A stretch of 64,000 nucleotides of DNA from Roseibium aggregatum (GCF_014692675.1 NZ_JABFCZ010000024.1:53923-117922), one strand, 5' to 3'; numbered from the stretch's first letter, positions 1 through 8,656 are shown. Notes: generated by a model not told the origin, from the letters alone. Program-made: numbers and translations.

Positions 1-883
1 CCAGAATGAAGATCGTTGCGCCCAGCACCGCGCCGTAAAGCGTGCCCATACCGCCGATCACCACCATCAGCAGGATATCGATCATGATCTCCATGGAGAG
101 CGTGGTCGCAGGCCCGGTGTAGCGCAGCCAGATGGCAAGCAGCGATCCGGCAAGGGCCGCAATGACCGCAGACAGCACCGTCGCCGTCGTCCGGTACCAG
201 ACGACCCGGTAACCGATGGCCTCCGCCCGGAAGGCGTTGTCCCGGACCGCCTGCAGGGTCCGTCCGAAGGGTGAATTGACGATGCGCAGCATCACCAGGA
301 ACAGGCAGGCCGAAGCAAAGAACACGAGATAATAGGCGAGCAGCTTGCCGTCTATCCGCACATCGAAAACCTTCGCCTTGATGAGCTTGAAGGCAGGTGT
401 CAGCTCACGGGGGATCCTGTAGTTAAGCCCGTCTTCGCCACCGGTCAGCCAGGACATCTGCGACACCAGGACCGCGAAGGCACTGGCGACCGCCAGCGTC
501 ACCATGGCGAAGAAGATCGCCTTGACCCGAAGCGAGAACAGGCCGATCGCCAGCGCGAAGATCGCAGCGACGACGGCGCCTGCGGCCGTGCCCCACAGGA
601 TCGACACGAAACTAGGCCCGGTCACGGACTGGGCCAGCGCCGTTCCATAGGCGCCGATGCCGAAAAACATCGTATGGGCAAAGGACACGATCCCCGCATA
701 GCCAAGCAGCAGATCATAGCTGGCGACCAGCGCGATGAAGATACAAATCCGCGCCGCGGTCTCCAGGGACTTCGTGCCCGGAAACAGGAAGGGCGCAAAG
801 GCGAGCGAGATGACGATAACCAGAAGCAGAAGCGTCAGGACCCGGCTGCGCGGCTTGTCGCCGGAAAGCAATCTGGTGAGCAT
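1..883 (-). CDS. livM: Branched-chain amino acid-type ABC transporter permease LivM, 3' end outside window
   Basis: Inner-membrane permease that would pair with LivH next to it. Reading the minus strand from the ATG at 883 gives an open frame to the window edge, about 294 residues. It begins MLTRLLSGDKPRSRV, followed by a first hydrophobic helix, then the LivM-typical segment with DLLLGYAGIVSFAHTMFFGIGAYG, and later GGMGTLYGAVLGA near the edge, the conserved EAA-like loop region. The C terminus is missing. It lies 11 nt downstream of the LivH stop (895) and is the last visible gene of the minus-strand operon from 4848. The substrate is unknown; Liv-type systems also carry aromatic acids, amides and urea. 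Family call is secure from the motifs and neighbours. Confidence 0.93.
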   Translation of the reverse strand, partial: MLTRLLSGDKPRSRVLTLLLLVIVISLAFAPFLFPGTKSLETAARICIFIALVASYDLLLGYAGIVSFAHTMFFGIGAYGTALAQSVTGPSFVSILWGTAAGAVVAAIFALAIGLFSLRVKAIFFAMVTLAVASAFAVLVSQMSWLTGGEDGLNYRIPRELTPAFKLIKAKVFDVRIDGKLLAYYLVFFASACLFLVMLRIVNSPFGRTLQAVRDNAFRAEAIGYRVVWYRTTATVLSAVIAALAGSLLAIWLRYTGPATTLSMEIMIDILLMVVIGGMGTLYGAVLGATIFIL

Positions 884-894
884 GGCCTGCCTCC

Positions 895-1923
895 TCACTT
901 CGCCTTGACGACGGGGTAAAGCCCCTGCGGCCGCCACATCAGGATGATCACCATCAGGCCGATGGTCGACACCAGGGCGACCTTGGGGGCGAGGAAGGCG
1001 GTGTAGTTGGACAACAGGCCGACCAGCAGGGCGCCGATGAAACAACCCTCGACCGACCCGAGCCCGCCGATGATCACCACGATGAACACCAGCACCATGA
1101 TCTCCTGCCCCATGTGGGCGGTAATCGTCTCCTGGTAGAGCCCCCACATCACGCCGCCCAGACCGGCGAGCGCGGACCCGGCCATGAAGACCATCAGGAA
1201 CAGCCGGCGCACCCGGTAGCCCAATGCCTCGACCATCTCGCCGTTTTCGACGCCGGCGCGAACCAGTAGGCCGATCCTGGTGGATTTCAGCACGTAGCGC
1301 ATGGCGACGAACAGAACGACCCCGATGCCGACGGCAACGAGCCGGTATTTCTCAACAGCCGCTTCGCCGAGCACAAACGACCCCTGCAGGCTTTCCGGCC
1401 GGGCCACATGCATCTCGTCCGGTCCCCAGAAGACATAGATCAGCTGCTGCGCGACGATGAGGCCGCCCATAGTCACCAGGATCTGCTTGAGATGCTCGCC
1501 GTAGACGGGCATGACGATCACACGCTCGAACGCGTAGCCCATCAACGCGGTCGCAAGCATTGCCACCAGGATGGCCATGAAGACGGCCGACAGATTGAGG
1601 AAGACGCTCGGCGAGGACGTCCAGCCGCCCAGCCAGATCAGGACGGTAAAGCCGACAAACGCGCCGACCGAGATGAAGGCCCCGTGGCCGAAATTGATCA
1701 CGTCCATCAGGCCGAAGACCACCGTCAGCCCCGAGGCCATGATGAAGATCATCAGCCCCATGGCGAGACCGGCGACGGTCAGCGTCAGCCAGGTGGCCGG
1801 ATTGCCGACCGCGATCAGCCCCAGCATCGCAAGTGCCGGCACCAGCACCACCGGAAGCTTTTCGATCATGCGCTCGCCGAGCGGCGCTTTTTCGATGCGC
1901 GGCTTGATCGTTGCTTCGCTCAT
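895..1923 (-). CDS. livH: Branched-chain amino acid-type ABC transporter permease LivH
   Basis: Multi-spanning inner-membrane permease, 342 residues. The ATG at 1923 overlaps the LivF stop by 4 nt (ATGA), which fixes the start; the same frame stays open further upstream through livF but that part is a shadow. After a hydrophilic N terminus of about 25 residues (MSEATIKPRIEKAPLGERM) come several hydrophobic helices, the LivH hallmark GLMDVINFGHGAFISVGAF, and GGLGSVEGCFIGALLVGLL near the C terminus. The extended N terminus is longer than in classic E. coli LivH (about 308 residues). Neighbours are LivF upstream and LivM downstream. Confidence 0.94.
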   Translation of the reverse strand: MSEATIKPRIEKAPLGERMIEKLPVVLVPALAMLGLIAVGNPATWLTLTVAGLAMGLMIFIMASGLTVVFGLMDVINFGHGAFISVGAFVGFTVLIWLGGWTSSPSVFLNLSAVFMAILVAMLATALMGYAFERVIVMPVYGEHLKQILVTMGGLIVAQQLIYVFWGPDEMHVARPESLQGSFVLGEAAVEKYRLVAVGIGVVLFVAMRYVLKSTRIGLLVRAGVENGEMVEALGYRVRRLFLMVFMAGSALAGLGGVMWGLYQETITAHMGQEIMVLVFIVVIIGGLGSVEGCFIGALLVGLLSNYTAFLAPKVALVSTIGLMVIILMWRPQGLYPVVKAK

Positions 1924-2648
1924 TGGTGCGCCTCCAGGCTGAGCCCCATGAGCCGTTCCTGCAGCTCCTTGTCGGCAACCATTTCCGCCATGTCGCCGTC
2001 GTGAATGATCCGGCCGTCGTCCATGACGGCGACCGTGTCGCCGATGCTCGAGGCCATGGCGAAATTCTGCTCGACCAGCAGAATGGTGGTGTCCGTTTCC
2101 TTCAGTTCCTTCAGCGCATCGGTCATCGCGTTGATAATCGCCGGCGCGAGACCCTTGGTCGGTTCGTCGATCAGGATCAGCACACGCGACTCGACAATCG
2201 CCCGCGAGACGGCAAGCATCTGTTTCTGACCGCCCGACAACGTACCCGCCGACGAGTTCCAGAAGGTGCGGACGGGCGGAAACAGCTCCTGGATCCAGGC
2301 GAGCCGTTTCGGATCGATGGGGCCTTTGGTTGCAGCCAGAGTCATGTTCTCCGCCACGGTCAGATCCGTGAAGATCCCCATGTTTTCCGGAACGAACGCG
2401 ATACCGGACCGGGAGATCGCCGGCGTCTCCATCCGGGTGATATCCCTGCCCTGGAAGGTGATCGACCCGCTGCTTGCGGTCCAGAGCCCCATGATCGTGC
2501 GCAAGGTGGTGGATTTGCCCGCGCCATTGCGTCCGAGCAGAACCGAAACCCCGCCCTTTGGAACGGTCAGATCGACGCCCTGAAGGATATGGTAGGGACC
2601 GATATGGGTGTGGACGCCGGAAAGCTGGAGAAGCGGTTCGCTCATCAT
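1920..2648 (-). CDS. livF: Liv-type ABC transporter ATP-binding protein LivF
   Basis: ATPase subunit, 242 residues, full length for LivF. Walker A is GRNGAGKST (about 39-47), the signature is LSGGQKQML, and Walker B is VLILIDEPTKGLAP. The gene overlaps LivG upstream (start 2648, LivG stop 2645) and LivH downstream by 4 nt each, so it is translationally coupled. The start MMSEPLLQLSGV could be either of two adjacent Met codons. It would form a heterodimer with LivG. Confidence 0.95.
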   Translation of the reverse strand: MMSEPLLQLSGVHTHIGPYHILQGVDLTVPKGGVSVLLGRNGAGKSTTLRTIMGLWTASSGSITFQGRDITRMETPAISRSGIAFVPENMGIFTDLTVAENMTLAATKGPIDPKRLAWIQELFPPVRTFWNSSAGTLSGGQKQMLAVSRAIVESRVLILIDEPTKGLAPAIINAMTDALKELKETDTTILLVEQNFAMASSIGDTVAVMDDGRIIHDGDMAEMVADKELQERLMGLSLEAHQ

Positions 2649-3415
2649 GCGGCCTCCGGCGCCTTGCCGAGATAGGCTTCCTGCACGATCGGCATGGCAA
2701 TCACCTCTGCCGGTTCTCCGTCGGCCACAAGCGCGCCGTTGTGCAGAACGATGATCCGGTCGGCGAGCGAGCGTATGACGTCCATCTTGTGTTCCACCAG
2801 CAGGATGGTTCGGTCCATGTCCTGCTTCAGCGTCTTGATCAGATCGAGGATCACCGGAACTTCGTCGACGCTCATGCCGGCGGTCGGTTCGTCGAACATC
2901 AGCACCTGGGGGCCGAGCGCGATCATCATCGCCACCTCCAGCTTCCTCTGATCGCCGTGCGGCAACACCGCCACGACCTGATCGGCGACGTCGATCAGCC
3001 TGACTTCCGCGAGCACGTGCTCCGCCCGTTCGATCAGCTCCACATGGCTTTCCGCAACCGACACCATGTCGAAGCCCTTGCCGGCTTTCGCCTGGGCCAC
3101 GAGGCGCACGTTTTCGCGAACGGTCAGGGATGGAAACAGGTTGGTGAGCTGAAAGGCCCGGCCGATCCCGCGGTCGGTCCGTTCGGGCACCGGGATGCGG
3201 GTGATATCCGCGCCATTCAGGAAGACCTGACCGGATGTTGCCTTCAACTGGCCCGAGATCAGGTTGAAATAGGTCGTCTTGCCGGCGCCGTTCGGACCGA
3301 CGATTGCCGTCAGCGTGCCGCGCTGAAACGTGCAGCTGACATGATCGACGGCGACATGACCGCCGAAGCGGATGGTCAGATCGCGCGTTTCGAGAATGGG
3401 ATGTTCGCTGGTCAC
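2645..3415 (-). CDS. livG: Liv-type ABC transporter ATP-binding protein LivG
   Basis: ATPase subunit, 256 residues. Walker A is VGPNGAGKTTYFN, Walker B is VLMFDEPTAGMSVDE, and the signature loop is LPHGDQRKLE, the LivG-type variant of LSGGQ (usually LSHGxQ). The C-terminal extension typical of the LivG family (AEVIAMPIVQEAYLGK) is present. It is the first gene after a 239-nt gap from the binding protein gene and starts the tightly overlapped LivGFHM block. Confidence 0.95.
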   Translation of the reverse strand: MTSEHPILETRDLTIRFGGHVAVDHVSCTFQRGTLTAIVGPNGAGKTTYFNLISGQLKATSGQVFLNGADITRIPVPERTDRGIGRAFQLTNLFPSLTVRENVRLVAQAKAGKGFDMVSVAESHVELIERAEHVLAEVRLIDVADQVVAVLPHGDQRKLEVAMMIALGPQVLMFDEPTAGMSVDEVPVILDLIKTLKQDMDRTILLVEHKMDVIRSLADRIIVLHNGALVADGEPAEVIAMPIVQEAYLGKAPEAA

Positions 3416-3616
3416 GTGTCCGGCCTGTTCGTTTGTTGTGATCTGTCGTGGCCGATGGGGCTCAATAAGGGCCCATCCCCTGAGACATCTGGCCGGATCG
3501 GTCGTCGGACACGCATTCGTGGTTGGATGAAGTCGAACGCGATCCGTCTGGCCGTCCCGTATATGCCGCGTCTCAACGAAGCGGAATTCGTTGCCGGTCT
3601 CAAGGGATGGGCGGCC

Positions 3617-3643
3617 GGGGAAAGGGTTGGATGGTCTTCCCCC
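3617..3643 (-). terminator. Hairpin after the first binding-protein gene
   Basis: GGGGAAAG (3617-3624) and CTTCCCCC (3636-3643) form an 8-bp stem with one G-U pair and an 11-nt loop, 12 nt after the stop of the substrate-binding protein gene on the minus strand. No T tract follows. It may limit read-through into livGFHM or protect the 3' end of the upstream message. A second, weaker stem (GATGGG 3454-3459 with CCCATC 3472-3477) lies further along in the same gap. Confidence 0.45.
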
Positions 3644-3654
3644 GAACGCTGTTG

Positions 3655-4848
3655 TTACTGGTTGCGAATGGGGATGTTCATGTCTTCGATCTTGAGCTCA
3701 CGCACGAGCTCCGGAATGCCCCATTCGACATTCGGGTCCACTTTGATCTTGAAGTGATACATGGACTGCAGCGCCTGGTGATCTTCCTTGCGGAACACCA
3801 TCTTGCCCTTCGGCGTCTGGAATTCCATGCCTTCCATGGCCTTGATCAGGTCTTCCGTATCCGTGGAACCCGCCTTCTTGAGCGCATCGACAATCGCGAT
3901 ACCGGCCGACATGCCGCCCGCGGTGAAGAAATCCGGCGGTGCGTTGTAGCGCTTCTGGTGTTCGGCGACGAGCCAGTCGTTCACCGGGTTCTTCGGAATG
4001 TCGTAGTAGTAGTAGGTCGCGCCTTCCATGCCCGGAAGTTCCTTATAGGCCTTCATGGCCGCCAGAATGTTGCCGCCGGTGGCGATCTCGACACCGTAGC
4101 GCTCCGGATCCATGGCCTTGATCTTGCCGATCGGATTGCCGCCGCCGGCCCAGATCACGAACAGGAACTTGCGGCCCGGCTGATCCTTGAGCGCATCGAA
4201 GATCCGCTGGGCGCTGGCAGTGAAGTCCTTGGTGTCGGTCGGTGCGTATTCCTCGAACACCAGCTTGGCGCCGGTGCCGGCGAGCGCTTCCTTGAACGCA
4301 GCCACACCGTCACGGCCGAAGGCATAATCCTGGGCCAGCGTCGCGATGGAAACGTTGTCCGCACCCAGAGCCACTGCGTTGGCGATGGCATCCTGGGACG
4401 AATTGCGCCCCGTGCGGAAGATATAGCGGTTCCAGTTCGAACCGGTGATGCTGTCGGCAACCGCCGGCTCGACGATCAGCACCTTCTCGTATTCTTCCGC
4501 CACCGGAAGCATGGCAAGCGCCACACCGGAGGAGACCGGCCCGACGGCAATGTCGGCCTCGTCATCGCCAAAGGCTTCGGCGAGCGCGGTCTTGCCGATA
4601 TCCGGCTTGAGCTGGGTGTCCTTCTCGATCACGACCAGCTTGTTGCCGTTGACTTCCATGGTGCCGTCGGTGGCGTATTCCAGCCCCATCATCAGCCCCA
4701 CATGAGACTGCTTGGCGTAGGCTTTATATGGCCCGGTCTTGCCGTAGACATGGGCAATCTTGATGTCATCGGCCTGTGCGGCCCCTGCGGACAGCGCCAG
4801 AAGACCGGCAAAGACGGTCCCGGTCAGCCGTTTGTAATCGAACGTCAT
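3655..4848 (-). CDS. Periplasmic substrate-binding protein of Liv-type ABC transporter
   Basis: Type I periplasmic binding protein, 397 residues. A Sec signal peptide is clear (positively charged MTFDYKRL, hydrophobic core, cleavage after SAGAAQA around residue 26). The mature protein starts DDIKIAHVYGKTGPYKAYAKQ, the typical LivK-like first strand and ligand loop. It is the first gene of the minus-strand transporter operon. Nearby aromatic-type genes (LigM-like O-demethylase at 5.9-7.3 kb) make an aromatic acid a possible ligand, but the sequence does not decide this. Confidence 0.9.
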   Translation of the reverse strand: MTFDYKRLTGTVFAGLLALSAGAAQADDIKIAHVYGKTGPYKAYAKQSHVGLMMGLEYATDGTMEVNGNKLVVIEKDTQLKPDIGKTALAEAFGDDEADIAVGPVSSGVALAMLPVAEEYEKVLIVEPAVADSITGSNWNRYIFRTGRNSSQDAIANAVALGADNVSIATLAQDYAFGRDGVAAFKEALAGTGAKLVFEEYAPTDTKDFTASAQRIFDALKDQPGRKFLFVIWAGGGNPIGKIKAMDPERYGVEIATGGNILAAMKAYKELPGMEGATYYYYDIPKNPVNDWLVAEHQKRYNAPPDFFTAGGMSAGIAIVDALKKAGSTDTEDLIKAMEGMEFQTPKGKMVFRKEDHQALQSMYHFKIKVDPNVEWGIPELVRELKIEDMNIPIRNQ

Positions 4849-4951
4849 GCTGAAATTCCTCCCGTGTCATCCCGGCTGGGAGCTATCGCGCTTTCCCTCG
4901 TTCCACCCTCCAGGAACGACAGAACCAGCCGGCACATGCAAAATATATGAA

Positions 4952-4971
4952 ACATGAATCAGTATTCATGT
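4952..4971. promoter_or_regulatory. Candidate operator, ACATGAAT-N4-ATTCATGT
   Basis: A perfect inverted repeat with 8-bp arms and a 4-nt spacer, about 105 nt upstream of the binding-protein start at 4848. Its length and AT-rich composition fit a dimeric repressor (TetR, MarR or GntR type). The regulator is not identified in the window. Confidence 0.45.
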
Positions 4972-5250
4972 CAATCGACGCAAGGAGGGATGCCGAAGGA
5001 TATTTCGATTTTCAGCTTGCCGCGCTCTTTGAAGGAATTCCTGTCCTGAATGACCTGCACATCGATCCGGGAATGAGCAGGAATAAAGCCAGATGCGCGC
5101 CTCTTGTGCATCGCATTCCGTCCGAAATTCTGTGCTGAAAGGCCAAATCGGGCACCGCCCCATTGCGGACCGCTCCGGAAAGCTAAATCATGACGGGAAC
5201 AAGCATTTCAAAAGCATATGCAGACAAATCAAATCGGGGAGCCGTCTCAC
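4972..5250. other. Intergenic stretch upstream of the GST gene
   Basis: Together with 4849-4951 this makes about 400 nt without a convincing gene, between the divergent binding-protein and GST genes. It should contain both promoters. Apart from the palindrome at 4952-4971 and a short AGGAATTCCT palindrome near 5034 that may be chance, I see nothing. Small open frames here lack ribosome-binding sites and family features. Confidence 0.4.
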
Positions 5251-5880
5251 ATGATCGATCTTTACACCTGGACCACGCCGAACGGCCGCAAGGTCTCCAT
5301 CCTCCTGGAAGAACTCGGTGTCGACTACACCAGCCACGCGATCAACATCATGGAAGGCGATCAGAACAAGCCGGAGTTCCTGGACATCAGTCCGAACAAC
5401 AAGATCCCGGCGATCGTCGATCGCGACAACGGACTGAAGCTCATGGAATCCGGGGCGATCATGATCTACCTCGCCGACAAGTACGGAAAATTCCTTGCCA
5501 AGGACGGCGAACAACGCATGCGCACCATCGAATGGCTGATGTGGCAGATGGGCGGCCTCGGCCCCATGCTCGGTCAGGCCCACCACTTCTGCCATTTCAA
5601 CCCGGGCAAGGCCGAATATGCCGAGGAGCGCTATGCCGCCGAGGCCCGCCGCCTTTACGGCGTCCTCGACAAACGCCTGGAAGGCCGCGACTACATCGTC
5701 GACGACTATTCCATCGCCGACATGGCCTGTTGGCCCTGGGTCTCCCGCTTCGAATGGCAGAAGATCGACCTGAATGACTTTCCGAACGTGAAGGCGTGGT
5801 ATCTGCGGATCGCGGCCCGGCCCGCGGTTCAGGCCGGATACGACGTGCCCAAGGTGACCACCCCCATTCCGATGCCCTGA
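5251..5880 (+). CDS. Glutathione S-transferase, nu-class/YfcG-like
   Basis: Cytosolic protein of 209 residues from the ATG at 5251, which has GGGGAG at 5236-5241 nine nt upstream; an in-frame upstream ATG at 5218 is less well placed. The N-terminal thioredoxin-like domain (1-80) reads MIDLYTWTTPNGRKVSILLEEL, where TPNGRK is the nu-class glutathione-binding loop, then NNKIPAIVD (cis-Pro) and MESGAIMIYLADK. The C-terminal all-helical domain carries DYSIADMACWPW. Such enzymes act on disulfides or peroxides. It sits between the Liv operon and the LigM-like gene; a role with aromatic substrates is only a guess. Confidence 0.9.
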   Translation: MIDLYTWTTPNGRKVSILLEELGVDYTSHAINIMEGDQNKPEFLDISPNNKIPAIVDRDNGLKLMESGAIMIYLADKYGKFLAKDGEQRMRTIEWLMWQMGGLGPMLGQAHHFCHFNPGKAEYAEERYAAEARRLYGVLDKRLEGRDYIVDDYSIADMACWPWVSRFEWQKIDLNDFPNVKAWYLRIAARPAVQAGYDVPKVTTPIPMP

Positions 5881-5889
5881 TCGCCGCAC

Positions 5890-5925
5890 AAAATGAAAAC
5901 TGCCGGAGAGTTTCCTCCCCGGCAG
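5890..5925 (-). terminator. Intrinsic terminator of the LigM-like gene
   Basis: On the minus strand an 11-bp stem (CTGCCGGGGAG with CTCTCCGGCAG, one G-U pair) closed by a GAAA tetraloop is followed by TTTTCATTTT. It lies 28 nt after the stop at 5954 and also separates this gene from the convergent GST gene. Confidence 0.85.
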
Positions 5926-5953
5926 CCGCACTGTTCAGCACGTCCGTCTCCGG

Positions 5954-7327
5954 TTATTTCTGGGCCCGGTATCCCACACGCGAGGCCTCGTGGATCGGCC
6001 ACGGGTGAACCTCCGCGCCGATCTCGATCTGCCTGTGCTCTTCCACATGCGGCTTGTCGGTGCCGCCGTTCGCCTCGCCCCAAAGGATATCGAGTCTGGT
6101 CCCTTGCTCAGCCAGGTCGCTGCGCACCATGGCGAGGGAAATCCAGGCCCGTTCATTTGCCGAATAGACCGGATAGGTCGAAATGCCGACCATCATGCCG
6201 TCGAGCAGGACCTGATCGTATGGGTGGGCCGCATAGTTGCCGGTCGGCAGTTCCATCAGCTTGGGCGCCGGGAAGTCATCCATCATGCCGGCGAAGATCT
6301 TCAGGACGTCGTCCTTGTCCCAGACGAGGGTGACCTTCGTCCGGTGCTCTTCACCGGCCATTTTCTCAAGGGCTTCGCGGCCAATGAAGTCGTGATCGAA
6401 CTTGACGACGCGGCCGTAGTCGAGATCCCAGGGTGTCAGGTAGAACTCTTCCACATTGTCCGGCTGGAAACTGCCGCCCACCGAACAGACCGCCTCGAAG
6501 CTGGTCGCCGGCAGCCACTCGCGGTATCCCTTCATGGCCTCACCGGTATAGATCGCCGGCAGCGGCGACGGGATCCAGCCCGATTCCATCGCCGACGTCG
6601 AATAGGCGCGCGACCCTGCCCTCAGCAGACCGTATTTCTTGCCGACCTCGAGAAGCCGGTCGTAGACTTTCCGGCCCTCTTCGTATGGCCCCCACAGTTC
6701 CAGCCCCTGAGCGCCGCCCATGCCGTGGCAAAGCGTCCTTGCCTTGCAGCCGGCAATGACGATTTCGCCCATGTTGAAGAACTTGGTGGTCAGCGGACCG
6801 CCTTCATTAACCTCGTTCAGGAGATCGAGCGCGAGCGGGCCCTGGATTTCATAGCGGTAGAGCTTGCGCGGCTTGTCCGGGTTTTCCAGGCTGCGGATGT
6901 CGTATTCGGTGGTGACATCGAAATCGCCGATCTCCGCCTGATACGCGATCCAGTTCGCCAGAGGCGGACGACCGATATAGAGGTACTCTTCGTCCTCCAG
7001 GCCGAACAGGATTCCGTCACCGATCACGTAGCCGTCCGGGTTCACGCAAACGAGCTGCTTGGCCTTGTTGCGGCCGAACTTGGCAAAGCTGTTCACGCCC
7101 ACATAAGACAGCAACTTCAGCGCATCCGGTCCGCGCACATAAAGGTCGGTCATGTGATAGGACTGGTTCAGCAGGACCACGCTGTTGCGCCAGGACCGTA
7201 CCTCCTCGATCCAGTTGGTATATTGCGGGGCGATGGGAAACGCATAAGCCCCCTCCGGCGCATTCTGCAGCATGTGGGACGGATTGCCGATCCGTTTGAT
7301 TTTATCCTCTAGCGACGTGTCGGCCAT
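5954..7327 (-). CDS. LigM/DesA-like aminomethyltransferase-family protein (aryl O-demethylase homologue)
   Basis: Cytosolic protein of 457 residues in the GcvT fold family, close in length and in many motifs to the tetrahydrofolate-dependent vanillate/3-O-methylgallate O-demethylase LigM and syringate O-demethylase DesA of Sphingobium. Seen motifs include NWIEEVRSWRNSVVLLNQ, HMTDLYVRGPDALKLLS, RAGSRAYSTSAMESGWIPSP, YTGEAMKGYREWLPA and VKFDHDFIGREALE. The ATG at 7327 is preceded by GGGAGGA at good spacing; the frame remains open upstream to 7399 but lacks a ribosome site. The family transfers a methyl group from a methoxyaryl acid to tetrahydrofolate. The real substrate here is unproven; other GcvT relatives such as DMSP demethylase are shorter. 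Divergent from the LysR gene at 7436, its likely regulator. Confidence 0.82.
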   Translation of the reverse strand: MADTSLEDKIKRIGNPSHMLQNAPEGAYAFPIAPQYTNWIEEVRSWRNSVVLLNQSYHMTDLYVRGPDALKLLSYVGVNSFAKFGRNKAKQLVCVNPDGYVIGDGILFGLEDEEYLYIGRPPLANWIAYQAEIGDFDVTTEYDIRSLENPDKPRKLYRYEIQGPLALDLLNEVNEGGPLTTKFFNMGEIVIAGCKARTLCHGMGGAQGLELWGPYEEGRKVYDRLLEVGKKYGLLRAGSRAYSTSAMESGWIPSPLPAIYTGEAMKGYREWLPATSFEAVCSVGGSFQPDNVEEFYLTPWDLDYGRVVKFDHDFIGREALEKMAGEEHRTKVTLVWDKDDVLKIFAGMMDDFPAPKLMELPTGNYAAHPYDQVLLDGMMVGISTYPVYSANERAWISLAMVRSDLAEQGTRLDILWGEANGGTDKPHVEEHRQIEIGAEVHPWPIHEASRVGYRAQK

Positions 7328-7401
7328 TTTCTGCCGGTCCTCCCTGTTCCGTTGTCCCTCCACGACTAGCATCCCGTGCCACTTTCGCCTTATGCTCATT
7401 A

Positions 7402-7421
7402 AGAATAACTGGCTTCATTCT
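7402..7421. promoter_or_regulatory. Candidate LysR operator between divergent genes
   Basis: AGAAT (7402-7406) and ATTCT (7417-7421) form an inverted repeat with a 10-nt spacer, 14 nt before the LysR start and about 75 nt before the LigM-like start. Position and AT-rich half-sites fit a LysR-type autoregulatory site, though spacing is one short of the classic T-N11-A. Confidence 0.4.
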
Positions 7422-7435
7422 GGTAATATTACGAA

Positions 7436-8656
7436 ATGCCCGGCGAAAAACGCCTGACGCTCAAACAAATACGAGCAATCGATGCGGTCGCGTCCGCCCG
7501 TGGCTTTGCGGAGGCGGCCAACAGACTGGCCACAACGCAGCCGGCCATTTCACGGACAGTCGCTTCGGCGGAAAACCTTCTTGGCGTACCTTTGTTTCAA
7601 AGAGGCTGGGGTGGAACCGAACCGACCGCTCTTGGAGAAGGTGTCCTGCGCCACTGCTCCAATGCCCTCAAGCTTATTCAAGCGGCCGAAGACGATATCG
7701 AGGCCATGCACGGCATCAGGCCCCGGCTCGCCACCTTCCTGCGTTCCCATCATCTCGATGCGATTGCGGCCGTCATAACCTACGGCGGTGCGTCTGCGGC
7801 TTCCCGGCAACTCGGCATTACCCAGCCCGCGGTCAGTCGCGCCATCGGAGCGGCAACGGAATATTCGAAGCAACCCCTGTTCGAACGCAAACGCGACGGA
7901 TTGGAGGCAAAGCCACAGGCCCGCCGTCTGAAGGAACTTCACGACGCACTGGAACGGGAGCTGACCATCATTGAAGATCTGGTGCATCGGCCGCGCTCCG
8001 GCTTGATCGGACGACTTGCTGTGGGAATGCTGCCTTTTTCCGGACAGGACCTCATCGCCAGAGCCTTCGGCGAGTTGACGAAGAGCAACCCGGATCTCCG
8101 CCTCATCGCCGTTCCGGGGAGTTATTCCATGCTTGCGGAAGCCCTGCGGCGCGGCGAGCTGGACTGTATGGTCGGCGTCCTGCGAAATCCCGCGCCCTAT
8201 CCGGATCTCCGGGAAACCTATCTCTATGAGGAAACATTCACGCTGGTGGCAAGGTGCGACCATCCCTGCCACCAAAAGAACCTGTCGATTGCTGACCTGC
8301 GCGACGAAAGCTGGATCGTGGCGCAGCACGGAACACCGATCAGAAGCTATTTCGAGACCCTGTTCCGGAGCGCGGGCGCGGTGCCGCCGGCTCAGACCTG
8401 CGAGATCCATTCCTTCACCAATGCGGAAAAGGTAATCCTCAACAGCAATTCCATTGCCCTGCTGTGTTACGGCGAACAACAATTGAAGACCCTGCCGGAT
8501 GGCCTGAAGAAACTGGATGTGCACCTGCCGGACTCGCGCACCGCCGTCGGTATCACATACAGGAAAGCCGGAGGTCCAAGCGACGTGCTGCGGTGTTTCG
8601 AAAAGTTGCTGCGCGACCTCATCGCCGAAACATCCGGCGGACCGACCCCGACCTGA
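7436..8656 (+). CDS. LysR-type regulator with two N-terminal HTH domains
   Basis: A 406-residue DNA-binding regulator, about 100 residues longer than a usual LysR protein. The extra length is a duplicated winged-HTH: the first at residues 8-66 (ARGFAEAANRLATTQPAISR ... VPLFQR), the second at 102-160 (ASAASRQLGITQPAVSR ... QPLFERK). The ligand-binding domain spans roughly 190-395 (LIGRLAVGMLP, DCMVGVLRNPAPYPDL). It is divergent from the LigM-like gene and probably controls it, with an aromatic acid or pathway intermediate as likely inducer (inference). The ribosome site is weak. Confidence 0.9.
   Translation: MPGEKRLTLKQIRAIDAVASARGFAEAANRLATTQPAISRTVASAENLLGVPLFQRGWGGTEPTALGEGVLRHCSNALKLIQAAEDDIEAMHGIRPRLATFLRSHHLDAIAAVITYGGASAASRQLGITQPAVSRAIGAATEYSKQPLFERKRDGLEAKPQARRLKELHDALERELTIIEDLVHRPRSGLIGRLAVGMLPFSGQDLIARAFGELTKSNPDLRLIAVPGSYSMLAEALRRGELDCMVGVLRNPAPYPDLRETYLYEETFTLVARCDHPCHQKNLSIADLRDESWIVAQHGTPIRSYFETLFRSAGAVPPAQTCEIHSFTNAEKVILNSNSIALLCYGEQQLKTLPDGLKKLDVHLPDSRTAVGITYRKAGGPSDVLRCFEKLLRDLIAETSGGPTPT

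Noticed and set aside
895..2700. A 601-codon minus-strand frame covering both LivF and LivH regions
   Set aside because: Only its last 342 codons are the real LivH; the N-terminal part is an out-of-frame reading of livF.
5034..5043. AGGAATTCCT palindrome as operator
   Set aside because: A 10-bp palindrome is not significant in a window of this size and has no supporting context.
4947..5138. A 63-codon frame in the gap before the GST gene
   Set aside because: No ribosome site, overlaps the palindromic operator and has no family features.
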